This document shows, in pieces, positions 1 through 7,304 of a DNA stretch of 16,375 bases. The stretch is from Minisyncoccota bacterium (GTDB taxonomy: Bacteria; Patescibacteriota; Minisyncoccia; UBA6257; XYB1-36-10). Position numbers and translations under genes: made by a program. The notes under the pieces were generated by a model. It saw nothing but the letters and a program-made list of their open reading frames with translations, did no database searches and was not told the DNA's origin. The stretch lies in assembly GCA_028709185.1 (NCBI GenBank), contig JAQVXM010000009.1, positions 1-16,375 on the forward strand. The letters run 5' to 3'. How positions within the stretch are numbered: position 1 is the stretch's first letter; each line of letters starts with the position of its first letter.

Positions 1-132
1 ATAAACAAAAGGAGGAGCCGACATTATTTTTATTTTTTTATCTCCTAAAAATAAATTTTCTGCCTTGAATATTTTAACTGCTTCCACCGCTGTTTCCGGA
101 TTCATCTTCCAATTAAATATTAATGTTTTCAT
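1..132 (-). CDS. tpiA: Triosephosphate isomerase, N-terminal part (cut by the window edge)
   Basis: The minus strand from the ATG at 132 down to base 1 gives 44 codons without a stop, beginning MKTLIFNWKMNPETAVEAVK and ending SAPPFVY at the window edge. The N-W-K-M-N motif (residues 7-11) is the N-terminal signature of triosephosphate isomerase, with its active-site Asn and Lys. The SAPPFVY stretch matches the second beta strand of that barrel. The enzyme interconverts dihydroxyacetone phosphate and glyceraldehyde 3-phosphate in glycolysis. No good Shine-Dalgarno precedes the ATG. Phosphoglycerate kinase lies further along the window, so lower glycolysis is represented twice. The remaining roughly 200 residues lie outside the window. 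The identification from 44 residues is good but not complete. Confidence 0.85.
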   Translation of the reverse strand, partial: MKTLIFNWKMNPETAVEAVKIFKAENLFLGDKKIKIMSAPPFVY

Positions 133-232
133 ATTTTTATTCGTCTTTTTTTATTTCCTTAAAACAAAAACTAAACCTTGCCTACTTTTCATTCTAACAA
201 AATTCCAATCAGAATAAAATTAACAAATCAAT

Positions 233-272
233 AAAAAATAAAAGCTCTGACAATTCAGAGCTTTTATTTTTT
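233..272. terminator. Bidirectional intrinsic terminator
   Basis: A perfect 18-bp inverted repeat (233-250 and 255-272) encloses a CAAT loop. The core stem is AGCTCTGA/TCAGAGCT, flanked by A-runs on the left and T-runs on the right, so it gives a hairpin plus U-tract on either strand. It lies 15 bp beyond the stop of the SIMPL gene at 288 and most likely ends that minus-strand transcript. Confidence 0.85.
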
Positions 273-287
273 TATATTTTCGAATTC

Positions 288-1061
288 TTAGCGAATTTCA
301 TAAACCAAATTAACACTTATTGTCACTTCTTGTGATCCGGCTTCAACAACAGGAGCAGATTCAAGAACCATGTCGCCACCCATTCCATAAGCCGAAGAAC
401 TCATCGTCTTAGCATAATAAGGATAATAGTTGCTGTCACTTATTGAAACCAAATCCCCCAATCTGAATCCCGCCGCTTCTGCCATTTCTTTTGCTTTTTT
501 CTCCGCCTTTTCTATTGCTTCTTTTCTTGCTTCGTTTTGAGCTATCGTCGGATCATCTATTGTAAAATTCAAACTGGAAACCGAATTAGCGCCTGCTTTC
601 ACAACTCCTGTAAGAATATCTCCGGTCTTGGAAAAATCTCTCACCTTAACAGAAACTGTTTGTGTTACCGTATATCCAACAATTTCTGGCGGTAAAATCG
701 AGCCACTGGTCATAGCCCGATAATCGTTATTTTTATATCTGGGATTAATGCCATATCCTTGCGTTTTTATATCTTTTGCTTCTATTCCAGATTCCTTCAA
801 AAAAGCTATAGCCGCATTTACTTTCTCCGTATTATCGCTTTGTAATTGCGCCACATCTTTTCCGCCTTCAGTTATCACGCTAAAACTGAATTCCGCCACA
901 TCCGGAATTACAACCGTCTTTCCCTCCCCAGTCACGGAAAAACTTTTTGGCGAACTTATTGAACGATCATAAACACTCGTATACTTATAAGAAGAATATC
1001 CGACCAAAATTAAAGCAAAAATACCCGCCCATCCTAAATATTTTTTTACTATTTCACTCAT
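288..1061 (-). CDS. SIMPL-domain (DUF541) membrane-anchored protein, copy 2
   Basis: This 257-residue protein has a basic N terminus and one hydrophobic segment (about residues 8-27), read as a signal anchor or signal peptide. An extracytoplasmic domain follows: FSVTGEGKTVVIPDVAEFSF near residues 41-60, GIEAKDIKTQGYGINPRY near 92-109, and a Lys/Glu/Ala helix (EARKEAIEKAEKKAKEMAEA) followed by GFRLGDLVSIS. This order of strands and long helix is typical of the SIMPL/DUF541 family, whose members are secreted or periplasmic and whose biochemical role is poorly defined. It lies 27 bp downstream of a paralogue of exactly the same length, so the two probably share a transcript ended by the hairpin at 233-272. 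No Shine-Dalgarno is visible before the ATG. Confidence 0.85.
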   Translation of the reverse strand: MSEIVKKYLGWAGIFALILVGYSSYKYTSVYDRSISSPKSFSVTGEGKTVVIPDVAEFSFSVITEGGKDVAQLQSDNTEKVNAAIAFLKESGIEAKDIKTQGYGINPRYKNNDYRAMTSGSILPPEIVGYTVTQTVSVKVRDFSKTGDILTGVVKAGANSVSSLNFTIDDPTIAQNEARKEAIEKAEKKAKEMAEAAGFRLGDLVSISDSNYYPYYAKTMSSSAYGMGGDMVLESAPVVEAGSQEVTISVNLVYEIR

Positions 1062-1088
1062 TTTTTATTTTTTAAATTATAATTATAA

Positions 1089-1862
1089 TTATTTTACCAA
1101 GAAAGAAACTCTCGCTACTGCCGTTATTTTCTTTTCAATCGTAGAAGTATCATACATGCCATAATCCGAAACTTCAATAGAATTTGGCTGAGTTATCTGA
1201 AAAACTCCTTGACTAGCGCTTTTCAAAACTCCCAACTTTCCTCCCGAACTCTCGGCAATATTTTTAGCTCGTTCTCTTGCATTCACTGTCGCTTCTGCTA
1301 GCATCTCTATTTTTAAATCAGAAAGCTTACTGTAAAAATAATCTAAATTCTGACTGGAAAAAACTATTCCGCGATTTGTTAAATAATTCACCGAATCCTG
1401 CGCCAGTTTGGTAATTTTTGCTACATCCGTTGATTGAACAACAACTGACTGTTGAAATGAATATCCGGAAATTCGGTCAGCGCTGCACAACCTTCCTCCA
1501 AACTTATCATACATGTAATTATTAGTTTCCTCGCAGGTTGAACTCACAAAAACCGGCTGAACCGTTATTTCAGAATCTAAAACTCCTTGACTCTTAAAAT
1601 AACTTATAACTGCCTCCAAGTCTTTCTTCATATCCGCGCTTCCGGCATTAAGTCCTCCCGCTCCGACAGACCGTGAAAAATTCGAAGACCATCTTGCCGT
1701 GTCTGAACTTATCATCCGCTCAGAACTTCCTGTCACTGTAATAGCATTTTCTATAGATCTTGTTTTATAAAAATAACTCGACCAAAGAAAAACTCCGATA
1801 ATAATGGAAATACCCAAAATTACCGCTGGACGAACTAAAAAATCCTTATTATTTTCTCCCAT
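1089..1862 (-). CDS. SIMPL-domain (DUF541) membrane-anchored protein, copy 1
   Basis: This 257-residue protein has a transmembrane segment at about residues 12-28 (RPAVILGISIIIGVFLWSSY). The exported domain starts ITVTGSSERMISSDTARWSS, continues with FKSQGVLDSEITVQPVF, and contains the family helix ATVNARERAKNIAESSGGKL followed by GVLKSASQGVFQI. Two cysteines near residues 110 and 126 (in TCEET and RLCSAD) could form an exported disulfide, which the downstream paralogue lacks. The family is extracytoplasmic with no firmly assigned activity. As the first gene of the pair it probably carries the promoter; a TATAAT box lies about 33 bp upstream. No Shine-Dalgarno is visible. Confidence 0.85.
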   Translation of the reverse strand: MGENNKDFLVRPAVILGISIIIGVFLWSSYFYKTRSIENAITVTGSSERMISSDTARWSSNFSRSVGAGGLNAGSADMKKDLEAVISYFKSQGVLDSEITVQPVFVSSTCEETNNYMYDKFGGRLCSADRISGYSFQQSVVVQSTDVAKITKLAQDSVNYLTNRGIVFSSQNLDYFYSKLSDLKIEMLAEATVNARERAKNIAESSGGKLGVLKSASQGVFQITQPNSIEVSDYGMYDTSTIEKKITAVARVSFLVK

Positions 1863-1895
1863 TTTTTTATTTTTTTAATCTTAAATAACTATCTT

Positions 1896-1901
1896 ATTAT
1901 A
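1896..1901 (-). promoter_or_regulatory. Possible -10 box for the SIMPL gene pair
   Basis: The minus strand reads TATAAT here, 33 bp before the ATG at 1862, inside a short dyad (ATCTTATT/AATAAGAT, 1891-1912). No good -35 was found, so this is a weak call in AT-rich DNA. The rest of the 1863-2084 gap is AT-rich with no other feature I can support. Confidence 0.35.
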
Positions 1902-2084
1902 ACAAATAAGATAAATTTTTAAAATAAATCATTTTTAGAAATTAATAATTGTAATCTTTTATTTTAAATTTTAACTGAATCAAACTAGCACGCCTTTAAT
2001 AAACTGAAAATTTTTCTGACTTAATATTTATCAAATCCTTAATCTTCTAAATATTATCCAAAAAATCATTAAGTTTTATCATTG

Positions 2085-2156
2085 TGACCCCTACGGGAAT
2101 CGAACCCGTGTTCCGGCCGTGAGAGGGCCGTGTCCTAGCCGCTAGACGAAAGGGCC
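2085..2156 (-). tRNA. tRNA-Glu (anticodon CUC)
   Basis: The minus strand folds as a 72-nt tRNA. The acceptor arms are GGCCCTT and AGGGGTC with a 3' A discriminator. The D arm is GTCTAGCGGCTAGGAC. The anticodon stem is CGGCC/GGCCG around the loop CTCTCAC, which gives anticodon CUC (codon GAG). The T arm is ACGGGTTCGATTCCCGT. The 3' CCA is not encoded, so it must be added by CCA-adding enzyme. It starts 19 bp after the murF-like stop on the same strand with no terminator between, so it may be cut from the end of the division-cluster transcript. Confidence 0.95.
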
Positions 2157-2175
2157 ATTAACTACAGAATTTAAA

Positions 2176-3417
2176 TTATCTTTGAAGGATTAATTCTTTT
2201 GCTTTCATCGGCTCCATCATTATTTCTTCCACAGCTTTTTCCATTTTTAAATCCTTTCCGCCTTTAATTAAAATCAAATCTCCTTCCTTTAAAATTTCTT
2301 GTATTTTTTTTCCAGCTTGATATGAATCTTCAAAAGAAAAAATATTTTTTTTCGACATCCCGGTTTTTCCAGCCGCCTCCGCTATAAACTTTGATCGAGC
2401 TCCTGCAGTTATAACAATATTGGCCGATTTTGCCGCTTTTCTTCCAGCTTCTTCATGTGCTTCCACGGAATATCTCCCAATCTCAGTCATATCTCCCAAA
2501 ACTGCTATTTTTCTTTTTGCCGAAAGTTTTTTTAAAGTTTCAAGAGCGGTAAAAAGAGATAACGGAGAAGATTCATAAGTATCATCTAAAATAAAAGTTT
2601 TCTTTATTCCCTTTATAATTCTCATTCTGCCTTTTAATGGAGAAAAAGAAGATAAAGCTTGAGAAATCTTAACTAAATTTATGCCTAAAATCAATCCGAC
2701 CGCTGTTCCTGCCACCGCAGCATATGCTTGTATTTTTCCAACAGTTCCATTTATTCTTACCGGCACAAAAGTTTCCCGATCTCCTATTTTAAATGAAATT
2801 CCTTTTGGCCCTTCCTCATCTTCCCTATTCTCAAAACCGGAAACTAGAATATCTGCTCCTTTTTTAAATCCATAAGTTATTATTTTTCCTTTTGTCCGTT
2901 CTTTCATTTTTAAAACTTCATGATCGTCATAATTCAAAATCGCAAAACCGGAAGTTGAAAGATATTCCACTATTTTCCCTTTTTCTCTCATAGCTGCCTG
3001 TGGACTTGAAAAAAATTCTGTTCCGGAAGGAACTTCTCCAAAAGCTGTCAAAACAGCAATATTAGGTCTGGCAAAAGATAAAATTTTCTTTAAATTTTTT
3101 TCCCTGCCGCTTTCGTATTCTAAAATTAAAACTTCCGGATATGAGGAAGATTTTAAAATAAGTCGAAAAATCGAAAAAAATATCAAAGAAAAAATCGCCA
3201 AAAATGATTTTTTTTCTCCTCCTAAAATAGTAAGAAGAGCAGCGAGTTCCGCATCATCAAAATCTTTCATCATTCTTACTTTTTTATGTTGTTTTAAAAC
3301 CGAAAAAATAGCTTCCTTAGCTAAAGTTTTTCCCACTCCTCCGGCCACCCCGATTATTTCCGGGCGATATTTTTTTAAAGTATTTTTTGCGATAATTCGC
3401 AACGTTGTTCTAATCAT
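2176..3417 (-). CDS. murF: MurF-like Mur ligase lacking the N-terminal substrate domain
   Basis: This 413-residue ATP-dependent Mur ligase is probably the enzyme that adds D-Ala-D-Ala to UDP-MurNAc-tripeptide in the cytoplasm. It begins almost at the P-loop (GVAGGVGKT, residues 23-31), so the roughly 80-residue N-terminal UDP-substrate domain of ordinary MurF is absent. Other landmarks are AVLTAFGEVPSGTEFF (121-136, where MurF usually has a T-N-I-G-x-x-H type motif), the Lys-rich REKGKIVE (144-151, site of the usual carbamylated Lys), GRMRI (263-267), LDDTYESSP (277-285), AVLGDMTEIG (305-314) and LIKGGKDLKME (383-393). Position in the cluster supports MurF. Its ATG directly follows the stop of the penicillin-binding protein (TAAATG), which suggests translational coupling. 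A MurE/MurT-like or other Mur-ligase role is possible. Confidence 0.8.
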   Translation of the reverse strand: MIRTTLRIIAKNTLKKYRPEIIGVAGGVGKTLAKEAIFSVLKQHKKVRMMKDFDDAELAALLTILGGEKKSFLAIFSLIFFSIFRLILKSSSYPEVLILEYESGREKNLKKILSFARPNIAVLTAFGEVPSGTEFFSSPQAAMREKGKIVEYLSTSGFAILNYDDHEVLKMKERTKGKIITYGFKKGADILVSGFENREDEEGPKGISFKIGDRETFVPVRINGTVGKIQAYAAVAGTAVGLILGINLVKISQALSSFSPLKGRMRIIKGIKKTFILDDTYESSPLSLFTALETLKKLSAKRKIAVLGDMTEIGRYSVEAHEEAGRKAAKSANIVITAGARSKFIAEAAGKTGMSKKNIFSFEDSYQAGKKIQEILKEGDLILIKGGKDLKMEKAVEEIMMEPMKAKELILQR

Positions 3418-5058
3418 TTATCTTTTTTCCGTCTCTTTGTCCGGAGGAATATTATAATAATTTAAAATAAATTCCGCTAGTTCACGAAAAGCAGGCACTA
3501 CAGTTTGTCCGGCAAGTGGCGCTCCAGCTGGTTCATCTAATTTTATTAAAATAACAAATCTTGGATTAAAAGCGGGAGCAAATCCGGAATAAGTATTTAT
3601 CACCTGATCGGTGTATCCTCCTTTTTTAAAATTAGGCACCTGAGCTGTCCCTGTTTTTCCCGCCACATTATAACCGGAAATCGCCGCAACCTGAGCTTTT
3701 TCCACGGCCGAAATCATCATTTCCGTTATTTCTTTTGCTGCTTCTCCACCAACTGCCACTCCTTCTTCTTTAATACCGTCTCTGGCGTTTATAGTCGGCT
3801 TAACTAAAATTCCTCCGTTTGCAATAGCCGACACCCCGCGCAAAAGTTCGATTGGCGTTAAAGAAACTCCCTGTCCAAAAGAAACAGTGGCGAAATTAAT
3901 ATCTTGCGGATTTTTTTCCAAACTTCCAAAAGTTCCTGCCACTTCTCCTGGTAAAGTTATTCCAGTTTTTTCATCAAACCCAAAGGTATTTATATATTCC
4001 AAAAATTTGGAATGTCCGATTTGTTTTTCTACAAAAACCATTCCCGTATTCAAAGATTGTTCAATCACATTTGTCATTGTTTGCGTACCGTGTGCTTTCA
4101 AATCCCAATTTCTTATTGTTCGCCCGTTCATTTTTACTTCTCCAGAATCATAATAAGTTGTTTCCGGCGTTACTGCCCCGCTATCCAAACCCGCCGCCAT
4201 TGTAAAAATTTTAAAAATTGAACCCGGTTCATAAATTGATTGAACGCTTGGATTTAAAAAATTTTCTATCGGATACTTTGAATAACTGTTCGGATCAAAA
4301 TTAGGAAAACTAGCCATAGCCAAAATTCTTCCAGTTTTAGGATCCTCCACTAAAACACTCCCGCTTTTTCCTTTATAATCACTGACTAATTTTTCTAAGA
4401 TTTTCTCCGCCTGATATTGAATATTTCTGTCTATAGTCAGAAACAAATCCTCTCCAGCCACCGATCTCTTTGTTTGATCCCCTTCCACTCCTCCATTTTC
4501 TCCGGATAACAACTCATCAAAATAAGCTTCCACGCCATATTTTCCAGAAAGCATAGAAGTCTTTTCGTCAAAACTTGTATACCCTAAAACATGCGCTCCT
4601 AATTTCTCTAAAGGATAAAATCGACTTGGCTCAGCTCTTTTATATATTCCTTTTAAATTTTCTGCTTCAGAAAAAGAAGAAAGCTCTTCTTCTGATACTT
4701 TATTTTTTAAAAGCTCATACTTATCGTTTTTTTTACTTAACATTCTAAACAACTCTTCTTTTCCTATATCAAAAACTGGCGAAAGTATTTCCGCCGCCTC
4801 TGCCACATCATCTATTTCTGTCGGCACGGCATAAATTTCATAATATTTTTTTTCTATTGCTGCCGGAATAAAATTACCGTCTTTATCGGAAAAATAAATA
4901 CTGCCTCTCGTCGCTATCAAATCTTTCGAAGAAATTTGTGATTCTGCTCTTGCTGTATAAAGATCCCCTTTTTTAACTTGTATTGTATATAAATTAAAAA
5001 CGAGAATCAGATAAAAAAAAGCGAAAGAAAAAATTATTAAAGCAAATCTGATTTTCAT
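3418..5058 (-). CDS. ftsI: Class B penicillin-binding protein (FtsI/PBP2 type)
   Basis: This 546-residue peptidoglycan D,D-transpeptidase for septal wall synthesis is anchored in the membrane by one N-terminal segment (about residues 5-25). The dimerisation domain begins with the class B signature region IATRGSIYFSDKDG (48-61). The transpeptidase domain has all three catalytic motifs: S280-x-x-K283 in EPGSIFK, S335-L-N337, and K468-T-G470 in AGKTGTAQ. The length is normal for the family, although no PASTA domains follow. It sits between the ftsL-like gene (14 bp upstream) and the murF-like gene (no gap), as in standard dcw clusters. FtsI is preferred over an elongation PBP2 because of that position. 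Confidence 0.92.
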   Translation of the reverse strand: MKIRFALIIFSFAFFYLILVFNLYTIQVKKGDLYTARAESQISSKDLIATRGSIYFSDKDGNFIPAAIEKKYYEIYAVPTEIDDVAEAAEILSPVFDIGKEELFRMLSKKNDKYELLKNKVSEEELSSFSEAENLKGIYKRAEPSRFYPLEKLGAHVLGYTSFDEKTSMLSGKYGVEAYFDELLSGENGGVEGDQTKRSVAGEDLFLTIDRNIQYQAEKILEKLVSDYKGKSGSVLVEDPKTGRILAMASFPNFDPNSYSKYPIENFLNPSVQSIYEPGSIFKIFTMAAGLDSGAVTPETTYYDSGEVKMNGRTIRNWDLKAHGTQTMTNVIEQSLNTGMVFVEKQIGHSKFLEYINTFGFDEKTGITLPGEVAGTFGSLEKNPQDINFATVSFGQGVSLTPIELLRGVSAIANGGILVKPTINARDGIKEEGVAVGGEAAKEITEMMISAVEKAQVAAISGYNVAGKTGTAQVPNFKKGGYTDQVINTYSGFAPAFNPRFVILIKLDEPAGAPLAGQTVVPAFRELAEFILNYYNIPPDKETEKR

Positions 5059-5072
5059 CTTCTTTATTATAA

Positions 5073-5363
5073 CTAATTTCTCGCGTAAACGAATATTGGA
5101 TTATTGTCTTTTTCAAGCCCTCTTTCCTCTGCCACCTCCGCTACTCTTTGTGGAGTAAAAAATTCGAAAAGCTTATTTTCTATTTCCGCATTAGCAACCT
5201 TCAAATCTCTAAATTCTGTCGCCAAATTTTCTAAATCATGTGTTACTCCAACTTTTAAATTTTGAACATAAAGCCAGCCGCCAAGAAAAATAAAAAGAAA
5301 ACAGCCTAAAAAAAGAATTGCTTTATTCAAATAAGTTTTCTTTTTTGGTTTAAATATTGTCAT
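5073..5363 (-). CDS. ftsL: FtsL-like septum protein (one membrane segment plus coiled coil)
   Basis: This 96-residue protein has a basic cytoplasmic start (FKPKKKTYLNK), a single transmembrane segment (about residues 13-33) and an outer helix rich in heptad-like Leu/Ala/Glu (HDLENLATEFRDLKVANAEI). It ends with FFTPQRVAEVAEERGL, which resembles the end of FtsL/DivIC-type proteins. FtsL proteins diverge strongly in sequence, so the call rests on topology and on its place between rsmH (7 bp upstream) and ftsI (14 bp downstream). It would help recruit or activate the FtsWI synthase at the septum. Confidence 0.75.
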   Translation of the reverse strand: MTIFKPKKKTYLNKAILFLGCFLFIFLGGWLYVQNLKVGVTHDLENLATEFRDLKVANAEIENKLFEFFTPQRVAEVAEERGLEKDNNPIFVYARN

Positions 5364-5370
5364 TTTTTAT

Positions 5371-6240
5371 TTAATTAAATTTAATTATTCTTAACTTCGC
5401 CGACCTGCTTCTTGGATTTTTTTCAATTTCCTCGCGCGAAGCTATTATTGGTTTTTTATTTAAAAGAATTGCCCTTCCTTCTTTTTCATAATTTTTAAAA
5501 TATTTCTTTACCAACCCGTCTTCTAATGAATGAAAAGTGATTATTCCTGCCCGTCCGCCACTTTTCATGATTTCAGGTAAAATTTGAAGTAATTTTTCTA
5601 AATTTTCGAGTTCTTTGTTGGCATAAATCCGAAACGCCTGAAAAGTTCTTGTTGCCGGATCTATTCTTCCTCGTTCATATCCTCTTGGCAAAGCTCTTCT
5701 CACCACTTCCGCCAATTTCCCGTTCGTTTCTATTTTTTCTTTTCTTTCCTGCTCTTTTATTGCCCTAGCTATCCTTCTTGAATATCTTTCTCCGCCATAT
5801 TTATAAATGATGTCGGCAATCTCTTTCTCTGTCAGTCTTTTTAAAATCTGCGACACCGGTTCTTCACTGTCGCTATAAGTCATAAGAAGCGGTTCTTCGC
5901 TGTTTCGACTAAAACTGAATCCTCGTCCGGATTCTTCAAGTTGTCTTGAAGAAAATCCCAGATCAGCTAGAAACCCGTCTACCTTTTCTTTTTTTAAAAA
6001 CTCCTTCACATCCGCATAATTTCCCTCTTTTAAGATAGTATTTTCTGTTTTTTTCTTTTTAAATCTTGAAATGCTTTCCTTATCCCAGTCCACAAGCATC
6101 ATCTTCCCTTTTTTTCCTAACTTTTCTAATATTTCTTCAGCGTGTCCGCCATCTCCCAATGTGCAATCGATAAAAAATTCTCCTGCTTCCGGCTTAAGAT
6201 TTTCTAAAACTTCTTTTAAAAGTACTGGCACGTGAGACAT
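5371..6240 (-). CDS. rsmH: 16S rRNA (cytosine-1402-N4) methyltransferase
   Basis: This 289-residue SAM-dependent methyltransferase modifies C1402 in the decoding centre of 16S rRNA. Family landmarks are HVPVLLKEVLENL (3-15), the SAM-binding FIDCTLGDGGHA (23-34), LADLGFSSRQLEESGRGFSF, the insert ATRTFQAFRIYANKELENL, the late IITFHSLEDGLVKKYF and the end NPRSRSAKLR. All are intact, and the length is slightly below the usual 300-315. It starts 3 bp after mraZ and precedes the ftsL-like gene by 7 bp, so it is part of the division cluster transcript. Confidence 0.96.
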   Translation of the reverse strand: MSHVPVLLKEVLENLKPEAGEFFIDCTLGDGGHAEEILEKLGKKGKMMLVDWDKESISRFKKKKTENTILKEGNYADVKEFLKKEKVDGFLADLGFSSRQLEESGRGFSFSRNSEEPLLMTYSDSEEPVSQILKRLTEKEIADIIYKYGGERYSRRIARAIKEQERKEKIETNGKLAEVVRRALPRGYERGRIDPATRTFQAFRIYANKELENLEKLLQILPEIMKSGGRAGIITFHSLEDGLVKKYFKNYEKEGRAILLNKKPIIASREEIEKNPRSRSAKLRIIKFN

Positions 6241-6243
6241 CTC

Positions 6244-6675
6244 TTATATTCCGAGCTCTCTTAATTGCTCCGCTATCTTTTCCGACTGCTTTTCTGTTCG
6301 ATATTTATATTTATTCCAAACTTTCTTATCCCAAATTTCCACTCGTGAATATAATCCGATTATCACCGCTTCTCTATCTAATTTTGCATACATCCGTAAA
6401 TAATCTGGTACAAGCACTCTTCCTTGTCCATCAATCGGAGCTTCCGCCGCTCCCGCCAACATTAATCGAGTAAACGCTCTTGAATTTGCCTGCGTTATAG
6501 GAAGCGCTACCAACTTATCAGCCAGTTTTTGCCATTCATCTTTATCGAATACAAACAAACATTCATCAATTCCTCTTGTTATGATTGCTCCCTTTTTTAA
6601 TCCTGTTCGAAATTTTGCCGGCATTGCCACCCTGCCTTTCAAATCTAGATTGTGTTGGTATTCTCCTAAAAACAT
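6244..6675 (-). CDS. mraZ: MraZ transcriptional regulator of the division cluster
   Basis: This 143-residue protein has two tandem AbrB/SpoVT-like swapped-hairpin domains. The first runs MFLGEYQHNLDLKGRVAMPAKF with ITRGIDECLFVF; the second runs APIDGQGRVLVPDYLR with VIIGLYSRVEIWD. Length and motif order are normal for MraZ, a DNA-binding protein that represses its own operon by binding repeated boxes near its promoter. Candidate boxes are present upstream at 6757-6773. It is the first gene of the mraZ-rsmH-ftsL-ftsI-murF operon. The ATG is chosen because the family begins at this Met; a weak AAAGAGA precedes it. Confidence 0.95.
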   Translation of the reverse strand: MFLGEYQHNLDLKGRVAMPAKFRTGLKKGAIITRGIDECLFVFDKDEWQKLADKLVALPITQANSRAFTRLMLAGAAEAPIDGQGRVLVPDYLRMYAKLDREAVIIGLYSRVEIWDKKVWNKYKYRTEKQSEKIAEQLRELGI

Positions 6676-6756
6676 TCTCTTTTCTTTTTAAATTCTTAAT
6701 TTTTTTACTTTCCTTTATTTGCCAATTCTTAGCTTTTATTTTATTTTTTTCTATCC

Positions 6757-6773
6757 CCACTTTTCCCCACTTT
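6757..6773 (-). promoter_or_regulatory. Tandem MraZ-box-like operators
   Basis: The minus strand carries AAAGTGG twice with exactly 10-bp periodicity (6767-6773 and 6757-6763, 3-bp spacer GGA), just downstream of the mraZ -10 box. A third related AAAGTGT lies at 6808-6814 beside the -35. Regularly spaced GTG-containing repeats at mraZ promoters are the known MraZ target; mycoplasma boxes have the AAAGTG[T/G]-N3 form. Autorepression is inferred. Confidence 0.7.
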
Positions 6774-6779
6774 TATTTA

Positions 6780-6807
6780 ATTATACACCACCTCTCACTC
6801 CATCCAA
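6780..6807 (-). promoter_or_regulatory. mraZ operon promoter
   Basis: On the minus strand, -35 TTGGAT (6802-6807), a 16-bp spacer and -10 TATAAT (6780-6785) form a sigma70-type promoter. It gives a 5' leader of about 100 nt before the mraZ ATG at 6675. The MraZ-like boxes flank it. It diverges from the rnpB promoter. Confidence 0.7.
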
Positions 6808-6877
6808 ACACTTTTCTGGGGATAACTTCTTTGTTTTCTATAAAAAATTCTGCAATTTACCACTACATGCATCTTTA

Positions 6878-6905
6878 TTGATTTATAAAAATAATGTGTT
6901 AAAAT
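6878..6905 (+). promoter_or_regulatory. rnpB promoter
   Basis: TTGATT (6878-6883), a 16-bp spacer and TAAAAT (6900-6905) put the transcription start about 7 bp downstream, at 6912-6913. That is where the RNase P RNA P1 helix begins. Confidence 0.7.
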
Positions 6906-6912
6906 ATAAGCA

Positions 6913-7264
6913 GCCAGTTTAAAAGGTAATTACTCCAAAATAAAAAGGAGAGGAAAGTCCGGACACCAGCTGTTTCACTTTTTTAGTGAAACAGTTACGA
7001 ACAGTCGCTAACGGCGACAGGAAGAAATTCCACGGAAAGCGCAACAGAAAATATACCGCCCCAACTTTCAAGTTGGAGCAAGGTTGAAATCGCGAGGTAA
7101 GAGCTCACGGACTTATATTGCAAAATATCGGTTTGGCAAGCCCTGTTCGGTGCAAGGCCGTATTCCAACGCTTTGCGTTGGTCTGTGCCGCTTGATTCCA
7201 GTTTGTAAAAACTGGAACAGATAAATTATTACCCTAGACAGAATCCGGCTTAATGAAAACTGGC
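6913..7264 (+). ncRNA. rnpB: RNase P RNA, bacterial type
   Basis: This is the catalytic RNA that matures tRNA 5' ends. Ends are set by the P1 helix, GCCAGTTT (6913-6920) pairing with AAACTGGC (7257-7264). Conserved core elements occur in order: GAGGAAAGTCCGGAC (6949-6963, P4 5' strand), ACAGAAAATATACCGCC (7044-7060), GGTTGAAATCGCGAGGTAAGAG-type core split around 7082-7103, AGCTCACGG, and the P4 3' strand CAGAATCCGGCTTA (7239-7252). Variable hairpins include GTTTCAC/GTGAAAC near 6972-6991 and CCAACGC/GCGTTGG near 7166-7182. The length of 352 nt is in the normal bacterial range. It is followed by a strong hairpin terminator at 7275-7304. Confidence 0.97.
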
Positions 7265-7274
7265 TAAAAATATC

Positions 7275-7304
7275 AAAAAACTTCGTCTTAAAACGAAGTT
7301 TTTT
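7275..7304. terminator. Bidirectional terminator between rnpB and the RNase HI gene
   Basis: A 12-bp stem (AAAAAACTTCGT, 7275-7286, with ACGAAGTTTTTT, 7293-7304) has a 6-nt loop and U-tracts on both strands. It lies 10 bp after rnpB. On the minus strand, the last codons and the stop of the RNase HI gene form its first arm and loop. Confidence 0.9.

Noticed and set aside
6585..6922. Two plus-strand ORFs rich in Phe/Leu over the mraZ start and promoter
   Set aside because: They lie opposite mraZ and its AT-rich control region and run into the rnpB promoter. Composition is what antisense of Lys-rich DNA gives.
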